A stretch of DNA of 64,000 nt, from positions 1,116,001-1,180,000 of the forward strand of contig CP065012.1 of NCBI GenBank assembly GCA_016699815.1, in the 5' to 3' direction. The translations under genes were made by a program, and so were the position numbers. The notes below the pieces were generated by a model. That model saw nothing but the letters and a program-made list of their open reading frames with translations. It was not told where the DNA came from and did no database searches. This DNA is from Chitinophagaceae bacterium (GTDB lineage Bacteria; Bacteroidota; Bacteroidia; Chitinophagales; Chitinophagaceae). The first letter of the stretch is position 1. Every line of letters starts with the position of its first letter. Positions 16,252 to 25,190 of this stretch are shown here, piece after piece.

Positions 16252-16863
16252 TTACTTAATATCCAGCTTGAGCAGGCTTTGGTTGCCCAAAAAGGCTTCC
16301 AGTTCATCGCCAACAACACATTCGCCAACACCTGCAGGCGTACCAGTAAAAATAATATCGCCAATATTGAGTGAAAAATAATTTGAAATTTGTGCAACCA
16401 GGTTGTCGAATTTAAAAACCATATCGGCGCTGTTGCCCCTTTGCATCTCCTGATTATTTACCAAAAGTTTAAATGTAAAGTTGGCTTTTTTCTGGTCGGG
16501 TGTAAGGTCAAGAAATTTTCCTATAGCTGCGGAATTATCAAAAGCTTTTGCTTTTTCCCAGGGCAGCCCTTTTTCTTTGGCTATATTTTGCAGGTCTCTT
16601 GCGGTAAAATCTATACCTACGGTAATACCGTTATAATAATTAGATGCATTGCGTTCATTGATATACTTCCCGTTTTTGCAAACCCTAAGCACCAGTTCAC
16701 ACTCGTAATTAAGTTCATTGGTAAACTCGGGATAATAGAATGGGGTATGCGGCTGCAGTAAAGCGCTTTTGGGTTTCATGAAAATAACCGGCTCATCCGG
16801 AATTTCGTTTCCCAATTCTTTTGCATGTTCTGCATAGTTTCTTCCTATACAAATTATTTTCAT
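16252..16863 (-). CDS. Fumarylacetoacetate hydrolase (FAH) family protein
   Basis: A 203-residue FAH-fold enzyme, close in size to FAHD1/YcgM-type acylpyruvate hydrolases. It shows the start MKIICIGRNYAEHAKELGNE, the metal-ligand glutamates in NYECELVLRV (about residues 50-59), the DFTARDLQ segment, KAFDNSAAIG and the C-terminal GDIIFTGTPAGVG. The predicted reaction is hydrolysis of a C-C bond in acylpyruvates, or oxaloacetate decarboxylation. The exact substrate cannot be read. It stands alone between pth and the SMUG2 cluster, with 80 bases to pth. Confidence 0.88.
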   Translation of the reverse strand: MKIICIGRNYAEHAKELGNEIPDEPVIFMKPKSALLQPHTPFYYPEFTNELNYECELVLRVCKNGKYINERNASNYYNGITVGIDFTARDLQNIAKEKGLPWEKAKAFDNSAAIGKFLDLTPDQKKANFTFKLLVNNQEMQRGNSADMVFKFDNLVAQISNYFSLNIGDIIFTGTPAGVGECVVGDELEAFLGNQSLLKLDIK

Positions 16864-16943
16864 TTACAGGTTGTTTTAATGGTTCGGGTCTTAGGGGTAC
16901 GAAAATAGCAAAAAACACCTACAAAAGATAATGCCGTTAAAGT

Positions 16944-17528
16944 TTATTTTGGGAGTTCAAATACGAGGTTATTTACATTGGTCATGCTGCGCTCAATGCC
17001 AATTGAGGCAAAACTTTCAATGATTTCAACACATTTTTCAATTTTATACTTTACCAGGGGAAGTTCATCTGGCCGCCATTTGCCGAGTACAAAATCGGCC
17101 TGCATCCCTTTGGGGTAATTATTACCAATTCCAAAGCGGAGTTTAGGGTAATTTACTGTTCCCAATATGGTTTCAATATCTTTTAATCCATTGTGGCCGC
17201 CTGAACTTCCACTTGCCCTCAGCCTTATTTTTTCTAAAGGAAGAGAAAGTTCATCCACAATGGTTAAAGTATTTTCTAATGGTATTTTTTCTTTATCCAT
17301 CCAGTATTTAAACGCTTTACCGCTAAGGTTCATGAATGTGGTAGGGCAAATAACGATAAATATTTTTCCTTTATATTTTACTTCCGATACATAAGCCAGC
17401 CTGTCTGTTTTAAACTGGCCGCCATGTTTTGTTACAAAATAATTGGCTACATCAAAACCAATATTATGGCGTGTATGGGCATATTCGTTACCTGCATTTC
17501 CCAAGCCTGCAATTAAAAATTTTGCCAT
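16944..17528 (-). CDS. pth: Peptidyl-tRNA hydrolase
   Basis: A 194-residue enzyme of standard length that frees tRNA from peptidyl-tRNA dropped by stalled ribosomes. The catalytic His is H21 in YAHTRHNIGFDV. The substrate residues follow in CPTTFMNLSGKA (Asn about 68) and IVDELSLPLEKIRLRASGSSGGHNGLKDI. The usual HDELDLP is VDELSLP, which keeps the catalytic Asp. Start ATG at 17528. It is downstream of ftsK on the minus strand (70-base gap). Confidence 0.96.
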   Translation of the reverse strand: MAKFLIAGLGNAGNEYAHTRHNIGFDVANYFVTKHGGQFKTDRLAYVSEVKYKGKIFIVICPTTFMNLSGKAFKYWMDKEKIPLENTLTIVDELSLPLEKIRLRASGSSGGHNGLKDIETILGTVNYPKLRFGIGNNYPKGMQADFVLGKWRPDELPLVKYKIEKCVEIIESFASIGIERSMTNVNNLVFELPK

Positions 17529-17598
17529 TCTTTTTTATTGAATAATAGAATTAGGAGACAACCGAAAATTTATCTCCTTAAATTTTTTTATGGGAAAA

Positions 17599-20076
17599 TT
17601 ATATGAACTGGCTGAGGTGCTGCTGCAGGTCTGCATCTGTTTTAATTAATACATCCCTTACCTTGCTGCCCTGGTTGGGGCCTACAATTCCTGCCGCTTC
17701 CAGCTGATCCATAAGCCTTCCGGCCCTGTTGTACCCAAGTTTCATGCGGCGTTGCAGCAAAGATGTGCTACCCGATTGGCTGGAAACCAGTAACCTTGCT
17801 GCATCTTCAAACAATGGGTCTTTATCGCTTGCATCAAAATCTTTTCCTTCCATTTCTTTTTCATCTACATATTCTGGCAGCAGGAAGGCTTGTGGATAAC
17901 CCCGCTGATCGCCAATAAAGTCAGCAATTTTATCTACTTCCGGGGTATCTACAAAAGCACATTGCAAGCGAACCAATTCTCCGTTGTAACTTATCAGCAT
18001 ATCTCCTTTTCCAATAAGTTGCTCGGCTCCACCAATATCTAAAATGGTGCGGCTATCTATTTTACTGCTCACTTTAAAGGCAATACGGGCAGGAAAGTTT
18101 GCTTTAATGGTGCCCGTAATAATATTTACAGATGGCCTTTGGGTAGCTATAATAAGGTGTATACCAATGGCCCTGGCCAATTGTGCCAACCGAGTAATGG
18201 GCATTTCAATTTCTTTTCCTGCCGTCATTATAAGGTCGGCAAACTCATCCACAACCAATACAATAAAGGGCAGGTATTGATGGCCTTTTTCGGGGTTGAG
18301 CTTACGTTGTGCAAATTTTTCGTTGTATTCTTTTATGTTTCGGCAGCCGGCTTCTTTCAGTAAGTCGTACCGGTTTTCCATTTCTATACAAAGTGCATTA
18401 AGGGTATGTACAACTTTTTTGGTATCGGTAATAATGGCATCTTCCTCCCCTGGTAGTTTGGCCAAAAAATGGTTTTCAATAGTTTTATAAATACTTAACT
18501 CCACTTTTTTGGGGTCAACCAATACAAACTTAAGTTGAGAAGGGTGTTTTTTATACAATAAAGAAACCAATATTGCATTTAACCCTACGGATTTTCCCTG
18601 GCCGGTAGCACCCGCCATAAGTAAATGCGGCATACTCGCCAGGTCAACGATAAAATTTTCGTTATCAATTTTTTTACCAATGGCTATTGGTAAGGAGAAA
18701 TTATTTTTCTGAAATTTTTCGGAGCTCAATAATGTTTTGATACTTACCACGGTTTTTCTTGCATTGGGTACTTCAATACCTATGGTGCCTTTACCGGGAA
18801 TGGGTGCAATAATGCGGATGCCTAATGCCGAAAGGCTGAGTGCAATATCATCTTCCAGGTTTTTAATTTTTGAAATACGGATACCTGCTGCAGGAATAAT
18901 TTCATATAAAGTAACGGTAGGCCCTACTGTTGCAGAAATACGCTGTATGCTGATGTCGTAATTTTTGAGCGTATTGATAATTTGGTTTTTGTTGTTTTCC
19001 AACTCTGCCGGGTCCTGTACAATTTTTTCGCTGCCATGGTTGTCCAGCAGATCGAGTGAAGGGTATTTATAGTCCCTTAAATCCAGTATAGGATCGTAAG
19101 GTTTTATTTCTTTTACTTTTTCTGTTTTAGCAGGCTCTTCATCTGCTATTTTGTCTGCTGTTTTAATTTCCAGTTCAAGGCCCGAAGCGGGAACTGGAGG
19201 CGGTAATTTTTCTACCGTTAAACTTTTTTCGGGTTCAATGGGCAAATCTACCCTTTCCGTATTCCCTGCATCGGGGAAGCCATCTTTTTCTATCAATTCT
19301 ATCTGGTGCTTAAAGTCGGGTTGCAAATTGGGAACTGCAACAATTGCGGCCCCCTTTTTTAATGTATTGCCATTGTGGGATACAGTTTCTTCCGGCCCAT
19401 CATCTTCATCTATTACCTCATTTTCACGTGCTTCAGCATCTACTCCTGTAGTTGCTTTTTTATTAAAATTAAACGATGGGTTAAACCGCCAGATGATATA
19501 TGCAAAAAACGAAATGCCTATTAACAGATAGGTACCTACCCGGCCCATGGTATTGTATAAATAATTTCTGCACAGGTCTCCGGCAGCGCCACCAAATGCA
19601 AAATTGCTTTTTCCGGCAAGTACCGATGCGGTAATGCTCAATAAAGGTAGCCCTATAATGATATATTTAAGATTTCGCCAAATTGAAAACACTTTTTTTC
19701 CAGTAATGAGGTTTACGCCGGTTACAAAAAAGAAACTGCACAACAGATAAGAAGCAATACCAAAGCCTTTATAAATAAAAAAATGAGAGATATAAGCGCC
19801 GAAAGAGCCCATTAAATTATGGATTTTGCTTTCGCTGCCCAGCAGGAGTTTATACCCTTCATTAAATACTTTATCCTGGTCTTCATCCCAGGTAAATAAA
19901 TAAGAGGTAAACGCAATAAAAAAAAGCAATGCAACAAGTATTAATACACTGCCGGTTATTTTATGGGTGCGTTCATCTTTAAGCAGCTTTTTTACTTCCA
20001 GGGTTTCTTCTTTATCCTGCTTAAGTGATTCAGCGGCTTTACTATTTTTTTTAATTGATTTTACTTTACTGGCCAT
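17599..20076 (-). CDS. ftsK: DNA translocase FtsK/SpoIIIE family
   Basis: An 825-residue translocase that clears and sorts chromosome termini at the division septum. The start at the ATG 20076 (MASKVKSIKKNSK) is supported by a -7 box just upstream of it, which the longer frame to 20112 would overrun. Four transmembrane helices occupy about residues 50-210, then an acidic linker. The motor follows: alpha domain (about 340-440), Walker A GATGQGKS, LVDPKKVEL, Walker B IVLVVDEFADLI, and ATQRPSVNIITG. The C-terminal gamma winged helix is complete (SLLQRRMKLGYNRAGRLMDQ), which reads KOPS-like chromosome polarity sites. It is downstream of yqgE on the same strand. Confidence 0.96.
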   Translation of the reverse strand: MASKVKSIKKNSKAAESLKQDKEETLEVKKLLKDERTHKITGSVLILVALLFFIAFTSYLFTWDEDQDKVFNEGYKLLLGSESKIHNLMGSFGAYISHFFIYKGFGIASYLLCSFFFVTGVNLITGKKVFSIWRNLKYIIIGLPLLSITASVLAGKSNFAFGGAAGDLCRNYLYNTMGRVGTYLLIGISFFAYIIWRFNPSFNFNKKATTGVDAEARENEVIDEDDGPEETVSHNGNTLKKGAAIVAVPNLQPDFKHQIELIEKDGFPDAGNTERVDLPIEPEKSLTVEKLPPPVPASGLELEIKTADKIADEEPAKTEKVKEIKPYDPILDLRDYKYPSLDLLDNHGSEKIVQDPAELENNKNQIINTLKNYDISIQRISATVGPTVTLYEIIPAAGIRISKIKNLEDDIALSLSALGIRIIAPIPGKGTIGIEVPNARKTVVSIKTLLSSEKFQKNNFSLPIAIGKKIDNENFIVDLASMPHLLMAGATGQGKSVGLNAILVSLLYKKHPSQLKFVLVDPKKVELSIYKTIENHFLAKLPGEEDAIITDTKKVVHTLNALCIEMENRYDLLKEAGCRNIKEYNEKFAQRKLNPEKGHQYLPFIVLVVDEFADLIMTAGKEIEMPITRLAQLARAIGIHLIIATQRPSVNIITGTIKANFPARIAFKVSSKIDSRTILDIGGAEQLIGKGDMLISYNGELVRLQCAFVDTPEVDKIADFIGDQRGYPQAFLLPEYVDEKEMEGKDFDASDKDPLFEDAARLLVSSQSGSTSLLQRRMKLGYNRAGRLMDQLEAAGIVGPNQGSKVRDVLIKTDADLQQHLSQFI

Positions 20077-20082
20077 GAACTG

Positions 20083-20090
20083 CAAAGATA
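20083..20090 (-). promoter_or_regulatory. -7 box immediately before ftsK start
   Basis: TATCTTTG on the minus strand, 6 bases before the ATG at 20076. A TTG at 20107-20109 gives a 16-base spacer, shorter than the usual 19. If used, the ftsK transcript would have almost no leader, and the downstream ATG is the true start. Confidence 0.4.
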
Positions 20091-20174
20091 AATAAATCCC
20101 ATGCAGCAACACCTACAATAGAATATTTTAAAACACGGGATGGAGTGAGCATGTATGGGAGGTAATTAAATCCT

Positions 20175-20747
20175 TTAATTTAATTGAGGATCGGTGGGAT
20201 AATGTACCAGCTTTTCATAATTTCCGCCAAGTTGTACCAGGCTGGCTTTCCAAATATCGCCTAAAGCTGTGTTAAATACTATATTGCCTGTTCCCTTTAC
20301 GGAAAGCCATGATTTTTCTTCTATTTCCAATTCAAGCTGGCCGGTAGCCCAGCCGCTGTACCCAATAAAAAATTTAATTTTTTGTTCATCAATTACCTTA
20401 TCCTTCATGAGTAATTTCAGTTTTTCAAAATCTCCTCCCCAGAAAATATTATGATCTATTTTTTCGCAGTCGTTAAAATATTCAGGGTATTGATGGATAA
20501 AATGCAGGGAATCCATTTGTACAGGCCCTCCAATAAATATGGGATTTTCAAAACCTTCCATTTCGGGTATCACTTCTCCAAGGGTAAGGTCGTACAAGCG
20601 GTTAAGGGTAAACCCAAAACTGCCTTCATCTTTGCTGTGCCTGCATATAAGCACAACGGTACGTAAAAAATTGGGATCTTTTAAAAAAGGGTCTGCAATA
20701 AGTAAGGTTCCCGGCTGAGGCGCTATCATGCCCCTAATGTAAAACAT
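20175..20747 (-). CDS. YqgE/AlgH family protein
   Basis: A 190-residue (or 184-residue if started at the ATG at 20729, MIAPQPGTLLIADP) member of the YqgE/AlgH family. It shows GTLLIADPFLKDPNFLRTVVLI, the Leu-rich core GSFGFTLNRLYDLTLGE, the signature IFIGGPVQMDSLHFIH and GYSGWATGQLELEIEEKSW. The family is cytoplasmic and of unknown biochemical role. It is upstream of ftsK on the same strand with 98 bases between. Confidence 0.92.
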   Translation of the reverse strand: MFYIRGMIAPQPGTLLIADPFLKDPNFLRTVVLICRHSKDEGSFGFTLNRLYDLTLGEVIPEMEGFENPIFIGGPVQMDSLHFIHQYPEYFNDCEKIDHNIFWGGDFEKLKLLMKDKVIDEQKIKFFIGYSGWATGQLELEIEEKSWLSVKGTGNIVFNTALGDIWKASLVQLGGNYEKLVHYPTDPQLN

Positions 20748-20867
20748 TATACGAAAATGAGCAAAACATTATTGCTAAAAAAACACCCATGTTGCACTAC
20801 CAAAATTTCATTAGTTAACATTTACCCAAAACACAAAGATGGTTTTTATTAAACCCTCTCAGAATTG

Positions 20868-20875
20868 TACATTTG
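20868..20875 (+). promoter_or_regulatory. Candidate -7 box of histidine kinase gene
   Basis: TACATTTG, 25 bases before the ATG at 20901, matches TAnnTTTG. The -33 position reads TTA rather than TTG. Confidence 0.35.
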
Positions 20876-20900
20876 CCTACTGAAAATTATGCTTTAAGCT

Positions 20901-22214
20901 ATGCGAAAAATTTTCCCCATTATTACTTTTTTGATTACGATTAGCCTGCTGGGGATAATATTTTTTCAATTTTTATGGTTAAAAAGCGCCAAAGAAATTA
21001 AAGAGCAGCAGCTCTTTGAAAATATTATTAAAGCTACGGGTGAAGCGGCTTCCCGTATGGTAGAAGAAGCCAACCCATTACCTTATTTGAGAAAACCTAT
21101 TACGCTGGGGCAGGAAAAACTGATGATGGATTTTACCCGGCTATCGGTATTGCAACGGTTTACCAAAAATGAAATGAGGGATATTATCCGCACTGCATTC
21201 AATAAAAACATGCTTGCAGATGTACCATTTGAATTTGCCGTTACGGAAAACTCTTTGTCGGGCGACCAGGTAGAAAGCGAACATTTTTTTAAATATTATT
21301 CCGATACACTCAACAATAAATTATACAGCATACCCCTGCAGGGTTCCAGCGGCAGCAGCATGGAAAACATTACAGCTGAAGAATTTTTGGTGGTTATAGT
21401 GCCCCATGAGCGGTCTATTATTTTAAAAGAACTGGTTTTTTTTATTATAGGCGCCATATTGTTTACCATTATTATTGCGGCAGCATTTTTTCTTACCATA
21501 AGGACCTTGTTGCGCCAAAAGAAACTAAGCGAAATTAAAAATGATTTTATTAACAACATGACGCATGAGTTTAAAACACCGCTTGCTACCATTTCGCTTG
21601 CTGTAGATGCTTTGCGTAATGAAAAAGTAGCGGTGGACAAAGAAAAATCCAATTACTTTACCAGCATTATTAAAGAAGAAAACAAGCGCATGAACAAGCA
21701 GGTAGAAACCATTTTACAGGCAGCGCTACTGGATAAGCAGGAAGTAAATTTAAACCTTAAAAAACTTTCGGCACATACACTTATTAATGCAGCCATCAAT
21801 AACATTAGCCTTCCCATACAGGAAAAAGGCGGTGAACTTCAGGTACGCCTCAATGCGGCAAAAGATAATATTATGGCCGATGAAGTACATTTTACCAACC
21901 TCATCAACAGCCTGCTGGATAATGCCGTAAAATACTCCAGGGACAAGCCGGTAGTAACTGTGGAAAGCAGCAGTAACAATAAAGAAATTATTATTAAAAT
22001 TGATGACAATGGCATTGGCATGAACAAGGAAACGCTGAGCCATATTTTTGAAAAATTTTACCGTGCACATACCGGCAATGTACACAATGTAAAAGGCTTT
22101 GGCCTTGGCCTTAGTTATGTAAAAACCATGGTAGAAGCACATAAAGGAAATATAAAAGCAGAAAGTGTATTGGGAAAAGGCAGCAGCTTTATTGTAACCG
22201 TACCGCTTGTGTAA
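20901..22214 (+). CDS. Sensor histidine kinase (RprX-like)
   Basis: A 437-residue membrane kinase. The first transmembrane helix (about residues 6-27) and second (about 178-200) enclose a periplasmic sensor of about 150 residues, with no HAMP domain visible. The dimerisation box is NMTHEFKTPLATI with phospho-accepting H222. The ATPase domain has the N box LLDNAVKYSRD, G1 KIDDNGIGM, F box IFEKFYRAHTG and G2 GFGLGLSYVK. The form resembles Bacteroidota RprX. No regulator is adjacent; the OmpR-type regulator at 27985-28683, on the other strand and about 5.8 kb away, is the likely partner (inference). Confidence 0.93.
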   Translation: MRKIFPIITFLITISLLGIIFFQFLWLKSAKEIKEQQLFENIIKATGEAASRMVEEANPLPYLRKPITLGQEKLMMDFTRLSVLQRFTKNEMRDIIRTAFNKNMLADVPFEFAVTENSLSGDQVESEHFFKYYSDTLNNKLYSIPLQGSSGSSMENITAEEFLVVIVPHERSIILKELVFFIIGAILFTIIIAAAFFLTIRTLLRQKKLSEIKNDFINNMTHEFKTPLATISLAVDALRNEKVAVDKEKSNYFTSIIKEENKRMNKQVETILQAALLDKQEVNLNLKKLSAHTLINAAINNISLPIQEKGGELQVRLNAAKDNIMADEVHFTNLINSLLDNAVKYSRDKPVVTVESSSNNKEIIIKIDDNGIGMNKETLSHIFEKFYRAHTGNVHNVKGFGLGLSYVKTMVEAHKGNIKAESVLGKGSSFIVTVPLV

Positions 22215-22239
22215 TTACTATTTTCCTTTATCCATAATT

Positions 22240-23187
22240 TTACAACTCGTCCAGCCTCAATTTTTCCCATAAAAATGGCCTTAGGTATTGCCAGTAATCG
22301 CCAGCTAATTCTAAAACCACTGTATGCGTCATATTTGGCTGTGCAACTAAAGTGCATGAATTTCCAGAATTATTAATTGCCTGTTGTGTAGGCACGGCAC
22401 TGCCGCTCCATGTAGCGCCTGTTGATGAATCGTTTTCTTTTGCATGAAACATTAATACCGGCGAATCAAAAGAATCGTAATGCAGGGTTCCCTGTTGGGA
22501 AGCAGGGTCGTCATTAATTAATGTGGCTCCTGTTGCTATAGATCCATTTGTTCTACTGCTAAAACCGGGATGGTCATTTGTACCAATTGCAGCATCAAAC
22601 TCAATAGCATTTAATAAAGATAAGGCACCGCCGGCCGAGCCACCAAAAACCACAACCCTGCTTGTATCTATAAAATATGTATTGGCATTTTTCTTTAAAA
22701 AACGAATTGCATTTTGAATATCTTCTAAAGCGCATTGTATAGCATATAGCCTTAAAAGCGAATCCTGGTTGCCGCCGTTTTGAGTAAGCCGGTAGTTTAA
22801 TGAAGCGCAAATATATCCGGCTCTTGAATAGGTGTAAGCTTCATTTTGCCAGGCGTTTTTATCGCCGGAAGAATATCCGCCACCATGAATCATTACCAAT
22901 AACGGTTGCCTTTTTGTGGCGCTGGCATTGGGTGGCAAATAAATATCCATTTTGGGTGTAAGGTTGTTTTGCGAAATTTCAGTTTGTTTTGTAACTTCTG
23001 ATGTGTATTGCAAGTTGTGAAAGTTGGGTCTTGTGGTATAGGCTACTTCCTGTATTTGAATATTGGTTTTCATGTACAGCATGCTATCGTACAAACCATG
23101 TGGTGCTTGCGGTTGTGTAGTATCTTCTTTTTTGCAGCTAAAAAAAAATAAGGCAATAAAAAATAAAATAAAAGATTTTTTTTTCAT
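22240..23187 (-). CDS. Lipoprotein alpha/beta hydrolase (esterase/lipase-like)
   Basis: A 315-residue lipoprotein. The signal sequence MKKKSFILFFIALFFFSCKK has a lipobox ending in Cys at about residue 18. The body is a hormone-sensitive-lipase/BD-FAE type alpha/beta hydrolase: oxyanion-hole HGGGYSSGDK (about 105-114), ASLNYRL, nucleophile motif GGSAGGA (about residue 190), and a C-terminal His in PNMTHTVVLEL. It probably acts on ester bonds outside the cytoplasm, with unknown substrate. It is the second of two tandem paralogues (upstream neighbour 23243-24274) and convergent with the kinase gene. Confidence 0.85.
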   Translation of the reverse strand: MKKKSFILFFIALFFFSCKKEDTTQPQAPHGLYDSMLYMKTNIQIQEVAYTTRPNFHNLQYTSEVTKQTEISQNNLTPKMDIYLPPNASATKRQPLLVMIHGGGYSSGDKNAWQNEAYTYSRAGYICASLNYRLTQNGGNQDSLLRLYAIQCALEDIQNAIRFLKKNANTYFIDTSRVVVFGGSAGGALSLLNAIEFDAAIGTNDHPGFSSRTNGSIATGATLINDDPASQQGTLHYDSFDSPVLMFHAKENDSSTGATWSGSAVPTQQAINNSGNSCTLVAQPNMTHTVVLELAGDYWQYLRPFLWEKLRLDEL

Positions 23188-23242
23188 TTGGTTTTCAAAA
23201 TTATTGAACGGTTAAGTTTAATACTTTGTGTTTTAGGTATGT

Positions 23243-24274
23243 TTACTCTTTTAATTTTCTTACTAAAAATTCATGGGCATCTTCTCCGTTTGTATTGTCA
23301 AATGCCATTTCGGGTATATAAGCTTTACAAGGAACGCTAACAAGTGTAGCTTTATTATACACTGCTTTGGCATGTAAAGGATGGTGTATTAAATTGCCCT
23401 TGTTTGCAGGAAAAGAATAAGAGATGCCAACGCTTGCCAAATAAATATCCGGATCGTCCGGAGTAATAAAATTGAGCATATTAACTTTTGCCCTATACGC
23501 AATCATATTTGGTGTGTTTAATTCACTGGTATCGCTTATTCCGTAAAATTGCAGGAATGTTTCCATTGTTGAAATGGTAAGTATGGAATCTGCGTCCAGC
23601 CCATCATCCTGGTATTCTGCAAAAACATCGGTAGGCCAGGTTAATAAATCGTAAGTAGATTGTGTGTTATTGCCAACAATAGCTTTAACCCTTGTAGATT
23701 CTTTTAATACGGGATCCGAAGAATTAGGGTCTGCCATATCATCGCTTAAGCCAATCCATAAACTGGTGCCGGCACCTGCCGAGCCTCCCTTTACAGCAAC
23801 TTTTACTTTATCAATATTAAAATCTTTACAATAGTATCTTATAAATTGCAGCGCCCGTTTACAATCATTTAAAGGTTTTAGTACACCTTCCTGTTCATTT
23901 GAATCGAGCAATAAACGATAATTGAGTGTAGCAAATGCAATGCTATCGCTGAGGTAACTGTTTACTTCTGTTTGAAAACCTGCAGAATAATAATTATCTG
24001 CTTTATCACCCGATTTAAAACCACCGCCATGAATTTGAACTATTAAACAAGTAGGTTTTGCAGAAGCTGGCATAAAAATATCAAATACATTTTCGGGATA
24101 TGCATTATAACGCACATTGCAATAAAAAACAGCTCCGGTTGTGAGCATAAAGGGCTGTGTAGCTGCCGTTAAGTTTAAAGAAGGAGGAGTAATTTGTGTA
24201 TTATCTGTATCATTTTTTTTGCAGCTTATCAGGCCAATTACAATTAAAATAAACCCGGCAATTTTTTGAAACAT
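23243..24274 (-). CDS. Lipoprotein alpha/beta hydrolase, paralogue of the next gene
   Basis: A 343-residue lipoprotein with signal MFQKIAGFILIVIGLISCKK (lipobox Cys near residue 18). The alpha/beta hydrolase core shows HGGGFKSGDK, ATLNYRLLLD and the nucleophile elbow GGSAGAGTSLW. A catalytic His is plausible in HHPLHAKAVY. The similarity to 22240-23187 in order of motifs and in the lipobox shows a tandem duplication, but the middle region is clearly diverged. The pair is probably co-transcribed (55-base gap). Confidence 0.83.
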   Translation of the reverse strand: MFQKIAGFILIVIGLISCKKNDTDNTQITPPSLNLTAATQPFMLTTGAVFYCNVRYNAYPENVFDIFMPASAKPTCLIVQIHGGGFKSGDKADNYYSAGFQTEVNSYLSDSIAFATLNYRLLLDSNEQEGVLKPLNDCKRALQFIRYYCKDFNIDKVKVAVKGGSAGAGTSLWIGLSDDMADPNSSDPVLKESTRVKAIVGNNTQSTYDLLTWPTDVFAEYQDDGLDADSILTISTMETFLQFYGISDTSELNTPNMIAYRAKVNMLNFITPDDPDIYLASVGISYSFPANKGNLIHHPLHAKAVYNKATLVSVPCKAYIPEMAFDNTNGEDAHEFLVRKLKE

Positions 24275-24430
24275 CAGGAAATAGTTTCAGGTATAGACTA
24301 TGCTAATTAAGAAAAGTTTAACGGTAATTTATACCAAAGGGCATATTAGAAGTAATCATCTTAGTTATAAATTTATTAGTGCCGATATGCATCGGCTGCA
24401 TCAATTTAATTTACCAGGCAAACAACTGTA

Positions 24431-24703
24431 TTATTCAGCAGTAGTTGGGTCAATGGTTACGGCAACTTCCGATACTTTATTTGCCGGAAAGCCACCCAGG
24501 CTGGCATGTTGCCTTACCATTTCTTCATTGGGCGCTATGTATACACAATAAATTTTATCGCCGGTTACATAGCTGTGTATCCACTGGATTTGCGCACCCA
24601 TTTTACTCAAAACCGCACAGGAGGTTTGCGAAATAGATTTTAATTGATCGGCAGATAATTTGCCGGCATCGGGAATTTCTCTTTCAATTACATATTTTGG
24701 CAT
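24431..24703 (-). CDS. DUF4242 family protein
   Basis: A 90-residue protein starting MPKYVIEREIPDAGKLSA. The ferredoxin-like fold of the DUF4242 family is indicated by the opening YVIEREIP, the central WIHSYVTGDKIYCVYIAP and the closing VSEVAVTIDPTTAE. Some family members bind nickel, but the role here is unknown. It is 156 bases upstream of the esterase pair, on the same strand. Confidence 0.82.
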   Translation of the reverse strand: MPKYVIEREIPDAGKLSADQLKSISQTSCAVLSKMGAQIQWIHSYVTGDKIYCVYIAPNEEMVRQHASLGGFPANKVSEVAVTIDPTTAE

Positions 24704-25190
24704 ATCCGTAAATTTTAAATTTTACAATGTGGCCTTTTAGTAATTTCCCGAAGTTTCAAAAGAAGCAAAAAAAATTAATACATCCCTATTCCGCCCAAAA
24801 TTACCGGTTATAAATTTAAAAAAAAATACCCCAAAAGAGGTACGCTTCAATAACTTTATGTTAATCAGATGAATATTACTGTTTTAGAAGCTTGCAATTG
24901 AAGCCCTGTATAAATAAGATTAGCCTCCGCCACAGGTCTTATCACAAGTCTCCGAAAATTGGGTGTTACAAACCCCTACAAGAAATTTTTTTTAAAAATA
25001 GTACCAAAAGATAAAACTATTCGGTTAGGAACATTTCAAGTTTTAAACAAAAATTGTACAAATAAATGTAAATGTTTGAAATACTTAAAATACTGTTGTT
25101 ACCGACCCGACAATTTAGGGGCGGCAGCGGCTGCTGTGGTTGATGTATGGTTTTATAAATAAGGGAAGGCCATCAGAGGCAGAACTTTCT
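24704..25190. other. Long intergenic region, no convincing gene
   Basis: 487 bases without a supported gene. A hairpin-like TACC...GGTA with an A-run sits at about 24822-24842, resembling a weak terminator. On the minus strand a 23-codon open stretch at about 24920-24990 ends with the Cys-rich residues SETCDKTCGGG and a stop but has no start codon. A lysine- and cysteine-rich plus-strand frame at 24959-25162 lacks an ATG and similarity to anything I know. Confidence 0.4.

Noticed and set aside
24822..24842. A TACC...GGTA hairpin with an A-run, resembling the terminator behind the response regulator
   Set aside because: The stem is only 4 bp and no gene ends nearby on either strand, so I do not list it as a terminator.
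24959..25162. Plus-strand Lys/Cys-rich frame of 67 codons
   Set aside because: It begins with TTG, has no ATG or recognisable family, and its composition is what AT-rich intergenic DNA gives. It might be a remnant, but I cannot support it as a gene.
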